A DNA stretch of 36,723 nucleotides from Clostridium sp. AM58-1XD. GTDB taxonomy: Bacteria > Bacillota > Clostridia > Lachnospirales > Lachnospiraceae. The translations under genes and the position numbers were made by a program. Positions 34,132 through 36,723 of this stretch are shown piece by piece. A model generated the notes under the pieces. It did no database searches. It had not been told where the DNA came from and worked only from the letters and a program-made list of their open reading frames with translations. Each line of letters opens with the position of its first letter. The stretch's first letter is position 1. Location of the stretch: the NCBI RefSeq assembly GCF_003464085.1, contig NZ_QSDR01000037.1:1-36723 (forward strand), read 5' to 3'.

Positions 34132-34191
34132 ATCTCACCTCCATTCCATGAAGAACGGCGGCCCCGCAGAGCCGCCGTTTTGCTGTTCCTG

Positions 34192-34214
34192 CTTCGGGCC
34201 AACTTGGCCCGAAG
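34192..34214. repeat. 23-bp palindrome, copy 6
   Basis: Perfect CTTCGGGCCA/TGGCCCGAAG with loop ACT. 12 nt after the CD1845-like stop. Confidence 0.95.
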
Positions 34215-34226
34215 TCCCGCCGCCTG

Positions 34227-34520
34227 TCAGCTTGTGATGAACCGCCGGAGGGAATAGTTCAGCCCGTCCAATGCGCTGATGATAAATTCCGCGATAGCCG
34301 GGAGCCCATAGGGCGAGAGCAGGAAAGCCAGGACGAGAAACGCCACGCCGCCGACAGGCTGATGTTGGAGCACGAACAGGCCCACGGCAATCAGGGCCAG
34401 CACCCCGGAGGCCAGGGACAAAAGCCCCCCGGCTACGTCGAACAGGAACATCAGCACCGCCATCAAAAGCGACAGAACCAGCAGAAACGGCAACGCGATA
34501 ATCTTAAATATCAGTCTCAT
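34227..34520 (-). CDS. Small membrane protein, CD1845-like
   Basis: 97 residues with three hydrophobic segments and the conserved end L-L-S-P-Y-G-L-P-A-I-A-E. This matches the CD1845 family, named from Clostridioides difficile conjugative transposons; function unknown, perhaps part of the transfer apparatus. It has its own promoter at 34,556-34,584 and is bracketed by palindromes. Confidence 0.75.
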   Translation of the reverse strand: MRLIFKIIALPFLLVLSLLMAVLMFLFDVAGGLLSLASGVLALIAVGLFVLQHQPVGGVAFLVLAFLLSPYGLPAIAEFIISALDGLNYSLRRFITS

Positions 34521-34555
34521 ATAAACAGCCCCTTTCTTTGTTTTATCCTACTATA

Positions 34556-34584
34556 ATTTTACCATTTCAGGGGCCGGACAACAA
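34556..34584 (-). promoter_or_regulatory. Promoter of the CD1845-like gene (and probably the relaxase)
   Basis: On the minus strand TTGTTG (34579-34584), 17 nt, TAAAAT (34556-34561). The -35 is part of the second 35-bp shared element. Confidence 0.65.
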
Positions 34585-34614
34585 TGTTGTCGGGACTTTG
34601 CAAATCTTGTCCCG
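34580..34614 (-). repeat. Copy 2 of a 35-bp promoter-upstream element
   Basis: Same words as copy 1 (AACAATGTTGTCG, then TTGCAAATCTTGTCCCG on the plus strand), three mismatches between them. Same spacing to the -35 box. Confidence 0.75.
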
Positions 34615-34619
34615 GCATA

Positions 34620-34642
34620 CTTCGGGCCAACTTGGCCCGAAG
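34620..34642. repeat. 23-bp palindrome, copy 7
   Basis: Perfect CTTCGGGCCA/TGGCCCGAAG with loop ACT. 54 nt after the MobC stop. Confidence 0.95.
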
Positions 34643-34696
34643 CTCCCGGACAGAAAAAAAGCAGGGGAGCGAGGGCCCAGCCCCCGCTCCCCATGC

Positions 34697-35038
34697 TCAC
34701 AGCTCTACAATGGCGGATAGCTGTTTCAGTATGTCATTTATGCGCCCCCACAGCTCGGCGTAGTCCTGTTGAAGCCCGGCAATTTCGTTCGGGTATATGC
34801 CGTAGGTGTTGGCGTGGATCGCCACCTGATTCAGATTGTTGGAGCACCGCCGTTGCAGGGAAACCAGTTCCCGGACGGGCGAGAGGTCAACATGGAGGAT
34901 ATAGCCGTTTAAGGCCATCTTGCGGACAAAGGCGCTCATGTTGCGGACGCCTGCCTCGTCCATGCGGGCGTGAAGCTGTTCCAGTTCCTCCGGGGATACC
35001 ATCACATAAAGCGGGATATTCCGCCTGCGGCGGGGCAT
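34697..35038 (-). CDS. mobC: MobC-like relaxosome protein
   Basis: 113 residues. N-terminal ribbon-helix-helix (I-P-L-Y-V-M-V-S-P-E-E-L-E-Q-L-H), then the MobC signature L-S-P-V-R-E-L-V-S-L-Q-R-R-C-S-N-N-L-N-Q-V-A-I-H-A-N. MobC helps melt the transfer origin for the relaxase. The start overlaps the preceding stop (TAATG). Confidence 0.92.
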   Translation of the reverse strand: MPRRRRNIPLYVMVSPEELEQLHARMDEAGVRNMSAFVRKMALNGYILHVDLSPVRELVSLQRRCSNNLNQVAIHANTYGIYPNEIAGLQQDYAELWGRINDILKQLSAIVEL

Positions 35039-35220
35039 TACCGTTCCTCCCGCTCCCGGCTCCGCTTGTGGTGGGGCGGTTCCTTTACCTTATCCAGCGG
35101 CTTTTCCAGTTCAGGGGGAACCGGGGCGGGCGGCGTGTTGTTCAGCACACCGTCAATCATGTTGTAATTCTGTTCAGCGGAGAGCTCCGCCGACTTCAAA
35201 GGGTTATCCTTTTCCTGCAT
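35038..35220 (-). CDS. Small Pro-rich element protein, DUF4316-like start
   Basis: 60 residues. N-terminus with N-P-L-K-S-A-E-L-S-A-E-Q-N-Y-N-M-I-D-G resembles the DUF4316 family start (my recall), then a Pro-rich middle and basic end; shorter than usual members. Start 35,220 with AGGAGG overlapping the preceding stop. Function unknown. Translationally coupled to mobC. Confidence 0.6.
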   Translation of the reverse strand: MQEKDNPLKSAELSAEQNYNMIDGVLNNTPPAPVPPELEKPLDKVKEPPHHKRSREREER

Positions 35221-35230
35221 GAAATACCTC

Positions 35231-35749
35231 CTATCTTTCCTCATGGGCGGGGCTGCTTTTCTTTGCGGGCGGTTCCTGATGATCCTTTGCCTGCTTCGAG
35301 CCCTTGCGGAGCTGGGCGGCAATCGAAAGTTTTTCTCTGCGCTCCGCCTGTAATTCCTGCATAATTTCAAACCGCTCCGAGAGCTGTTCCGGGGTCACAA
35401 AGTCTTTCAGCACATAGGAACCAAAATCCGGGTGGAACCACGTCAGCCGTTTGCGCTCGGAGAAATGGCGGCTGTCCTCCCATTTTCCGAGGGCCTGTGT
35501 CTGTTCCTCCATGCGTTTTTTCAGGTCAGGATTTTTCCGGGAGGGTTTCAGTTCGTAGTCCTCCATCTGCTTATCTGTCAACGGCTTTGCGTAAATCAGT
35601 TCGCCCCACGCCTGGAAGGCTTCCCCCGGTATGGGAATACGAAAATCACAGTCATAGTTTTTAATCTCCACGGGCTTGTTGTCGGGCGGTTCAGGGAACG
35701 TCCACATATCCACTGGCCGCTGTGTAGAGTAGTATTTGTACCCGTCCAA
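35231..35749 (-). CDS. Element protein, LPD28-like (polyvalent-protein-associated domain)
   Basis: 172 residues. Y-Y-S-T-Q-R-P-V-D at the start, then F-Q-A-W-G-E-L-I-Y-A-K-P-L-T-D-K-Q-M-E-D-Y-E-L matches a domain I recall as LPD28, found in mobile-element proteins that often enter recipients. The C-terminal third is charged and Pro-rich. The start codon is TTG at 35,749, chosen because GGAGGA lies 6 nt upstream. Confidence 0.6.
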   Translation of the reverse strand: MDGYKYYSTQRPVDMWTFPEPPDNKPVEIKNYDCDFRIPIPGEAFQAWGELIYAKPLTDKQMEDYELKPSRKNPDLKKRMEEQTQALGKWEDSRHFSERKRLTWFHPDFGSYVLKDFVTPEQLSERFEIMQELQAERREKLSIAAQLRKGSKQAKDHQEPPAKKSSPAHEER

Positions 35750-35767
35750 ATAATTCCTCCTTTCCGG

Positions 35768-35790
35768 CTTCGGGCCAAGTTGGCTCGAAG
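35768..35790. repeat. 23-bp palindrome, copy 8
   Basis: CTTCGGGCCA, loop AGT, TGGCTCGAAG; one C to T change giving a G-U wobble on plus-strand RNA. 18 nt upstream of the TTG start. Confidence 0.9.
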
Positions 35791-35899
35791 TCCTTACTTG
35801 TTACGATTTCCCCCGCAAAACAGGGGTAGGACATAGATTTATATTAAGGCCGCTCAAACCGGGCGCGGAAAGCCCGGAAACACAGGGGTTTTACAGGGC
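35791..35899. other. Candidate transfer origin (oriT) region
   Basis: CCCCC (35810-35814), GCAAAACA and GGGG (35823-35826) form a short inverted repeat followed by TAGGACATAG and an AT-rich stretch. Position upstream of mobC and the relaxase and the look of the repeat suggest oriT of Tn1549-like elements as I remember it. The nick site is not proved. Confidence 0.3.
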
Positions 35900-36277
35900 C
35901 TAATCGTAACGCCGCCCCCTGTTTTTCTCCCGCTTTTTCCGCATACGCTCCCGGCTCCGGCGGCGGTTGCCCTCGGCCTTGCAGGCTTCGGAGCAGTAGG
36001 CTTGCCGTCCCTCGGGGATAAAGGCCCTCCCGCATACGGCGCAGCGCCTTATTTCCGGCCCCGCCGCCTCCCCCGTGAGGGAGGTTTCCAGCACCGGGGC
36101 CAGAGGCAGTACCGCCGCCCGGAAGTAGCGGCACAGGCTCCCCGTCCACCACTTGCCGAGCATATAGCAGGGGCAGTCCAACGGGAGACAGCCGTATTCG
36201 CTGTCATAGTTGGCGCACATACCCGTGACCAGCCGCCGGATTGTTTTCCTCTCGTCACGGGTCAGCTCCCGGCACAT
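35900..36277 (-). CDS. Cysteine-rich VLP-type protein
   Basis: 125 residues. N-terminal L-T-R-D-E-R-K-T-I-R-R-L-V-T and a Cys-rich block (M-C-A-N-Y-D ... C-L-P-L-D-C-P-C-Y-M-L-G-K-W) are the Cys-rich VLP family. A second zinc-finger-like block follows (C-A-V-C-G-R-A-F ... Y-C-S-E-A-C-K). Common in conjugative elements of Firmicutes; role unknown, probably nucleic-acid binding. Start 36,277 overlaps the previous stop (TAATG). Confidence 0.85.
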   Translation of the reverse strand: MCRELTRDERKTIRRLVTGMCANYDSEYGCLPLDCPCYMLGKWWTGSLCRYFRAAVLPLAPVLETSLTGEAAGPEIRRCAVCGRAFIPEGRQAYCSEACKAEGNRRRSRERMRKKREKNRGRRYD

Positions 36278-36453
36278 TACCGCTTCGGGCCAACTTGGCC
36301 CGAAGTCCTGCGGGGCTCTACAATCAGGGTGCGCCGCTTCTTCCTGCAATCGCCGCCGTGCTCCCGGCAGGCGGAGCAGGGCTCCGGGTCGCGCCGGGAG
36401 GGCCGGGGAACCTGCTTCATCATTCGCTCATAGGGGCTGTCGGTAAAATTCAT
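36277..36453 (-). CDS. Small Cys-containing element protein with palindrome-encoded tail
   Basis: 58 residues: M-N-F-T-D-S-P-Y-E-R-M-M-K-Q-V-P-R-P, a C-S-A-C and C-R-K-K-R block, then the end S-G-Q-V-G-P-K-R. That tail is encoded by palindrome copy 9, so the repeat has become part of the coding end. Start 36,453 by AGGAGG, overlapping the upstream stop (ATGA). Function unknown. Confidence 0.65.
   Translation of the reverse strand: MNFTDSPYERMMKQVPRPSRRDPEPCSACREHGGDCRKKRRTLIVEPRRTSGQVGPKR
36283..36305. repeat. 23-bp palindrome, copy 9 (inside the 58-residue gene)
   Basis: Perfect CTTCGGGCCA/TGGCCCGAAG with loop ACT. The only copy lying in a likely coding region. Confidence 0.95.
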
Positions 36454-36723
36454 TCCCTGTCCTCCTTCCCCGGTTCGTCTCCTTCCTCCGGCTCGTCCTC
36501 GTCCCACGGCGGGAGGTCGCTGTCCCCGTCCGGCTCGTCCCCTTCTTCCTCAAAGTCAATTTCTTCCTCGTCCAGATCGGGGGCCTGATGTTTCGGGCGG
36601 TATATCTTGAAGTACCAGCCGGCCCCGCCGCCGATGACCGCCACGGCCAGCACCAGAAGGATTGTTCCGATGGGACTGTCGTTCTTTTCGGGCTCCGGGG
36701 CCGGGGCGGGCTCCGGGGCGGGT
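36450..36723 (-). CDS. C-terminal part of a CD1107/DUF4366-like membrane protein (cut by the window edge)
   Basis: About 90 residues are visible: a Pro/Ala/Glu-rich linker (P-A-P-E-P-A), one membrane helix (T-I-L-L-V-L-A-V-A-V-I-G-G-G-A-G-W-Y) and a very acidic cytoplasmic tail. This is how I know the end of CD1107-type mobile-element proteins with DUF4366. The frame is open to the edge, so the start lies outside. Overlaps the next gene by ATGA. Confidence 0.7.
   Translation of the reverse strand, partial: PAPEPAPAPEPEKNDSPIGTILLVLAVAVIGGGAGWYFKIYRPKHQAPDLDEEEIDFEEEGDEPDGDSDLPPWDEDEPEEGDEPGKEDRE

Larger units (their letters stand above)
26352..36723. mobile_element. Integrative (conjugative or mobilizable) element, left end and about 10 kb; right end outside the window
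   Basis: The segment starts where the collagen-like gene is interrupted and carries a large serine recombinase at its edge. Relaxase, MobC, a CD1845-like and a CD1107-like gene, a cysteine-rich VLP-type protein and other small accessory genes follow. Gene content matches CTn/Tn1549-like elements of Clostridia. Base composition is mosaic: AT-rich recombinase and cargo (30.8-32.5 kb), GC-rich conjugation part (32.7 kb onward). The exact attachment core cannot be fixed without the other end; I place it in the CCATGG/GGAGCC area near 26,350-26,360. Confidence 0.85.

Noticed and set aside
28584..36305. CRISPR array reading of the repeated palindromes
   Set aside because: Spacing ranges from a few hundred bases to 2 kb with genes in between; no cas genes.

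Overview
The window looks like a chromosomal segment of a Gram-positive, low-to-mid GC Clostridia bacterium, most likely a gut Lachnospiraceae (Clostridium symbiosum / Enterocloster / Hungatella type). This rests on gene content and layout: a liv-type amino acid importer, a cdaA-cdaR operon, AGGAGG-type ribosome sites throughout, tryptophanase, a collagen-like surface protein, and an integrative element of the CTn/Tn1549-like style. I could not run any search, so the genus is inference.

Chromosomal part (1 to about 26,350). Positions 1-5,334 hold a complete branched-chain amino acid ABC importer (livJ-livH-livM-livG-livF) with its own promoter and terminator. Positions 5,456-7,352 (minus strand) hold a tag-type 3-methyladenine glycosylase, a short MerR regulator and an AraC regulator. 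The AraC gene is divergent from an MFS transporter, followed by trmO/tsaA (plus strand). A long co-directional minus-strand run from 19,340 down to 9,234 reads: two unknown membrane proteins, cdaA (cyclic di-AMP synthase), cdaR (YbbR), an HPr protein, a Wzy-like polymerase, two PLP aminotransferases (the second hisC-like), an AI-2E family permease and a MATE exporter. Next, also minus strand, comes a tryptophan/indole cluster: LysR regulator, tryptophanase, NhaC-type antiporter, M24 peptidase-like protein and a cupin.

Four genes in the first 7.4 kb (livJ, livH, tag, araC) each carry one single-base indel that splits an otherwise normal reading frame. Either the assembly is unpolished there or these genes are decaying.

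Mobile part (about 26,352 to the right edge). A collagen-like gene has lost its 5' half because an integrative element is inserted in its Gly-X-Y repeats. The element begins with a large serine recombinase and continues with small accessory proteins, a sigma-like factor, an XRE regulator, an AT-rich cargo pair (flavin reductase and WYL regulator), a MOBP-type relaxase, a CD1845-like membrane protein, MobC and further conjugation-associated small proteins. The right edge cuts a CD1107/DUF4366-like gene, so the type IV secretion genes are probably outside the window.

The most interesting non-coding content is in the element. There are nine copies of a 23-bp near-perfect palindrome, almost all just after stop codons, with compensatory base changes. 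A gene-free stretch at about 28,856-29,213 folds into a multi-branched structure. A 35-bp sequence is shared upstream of the -35 boxes of two element promoters. A 13-bp operator-like word is shared by the WYL regulator and its neighbour.
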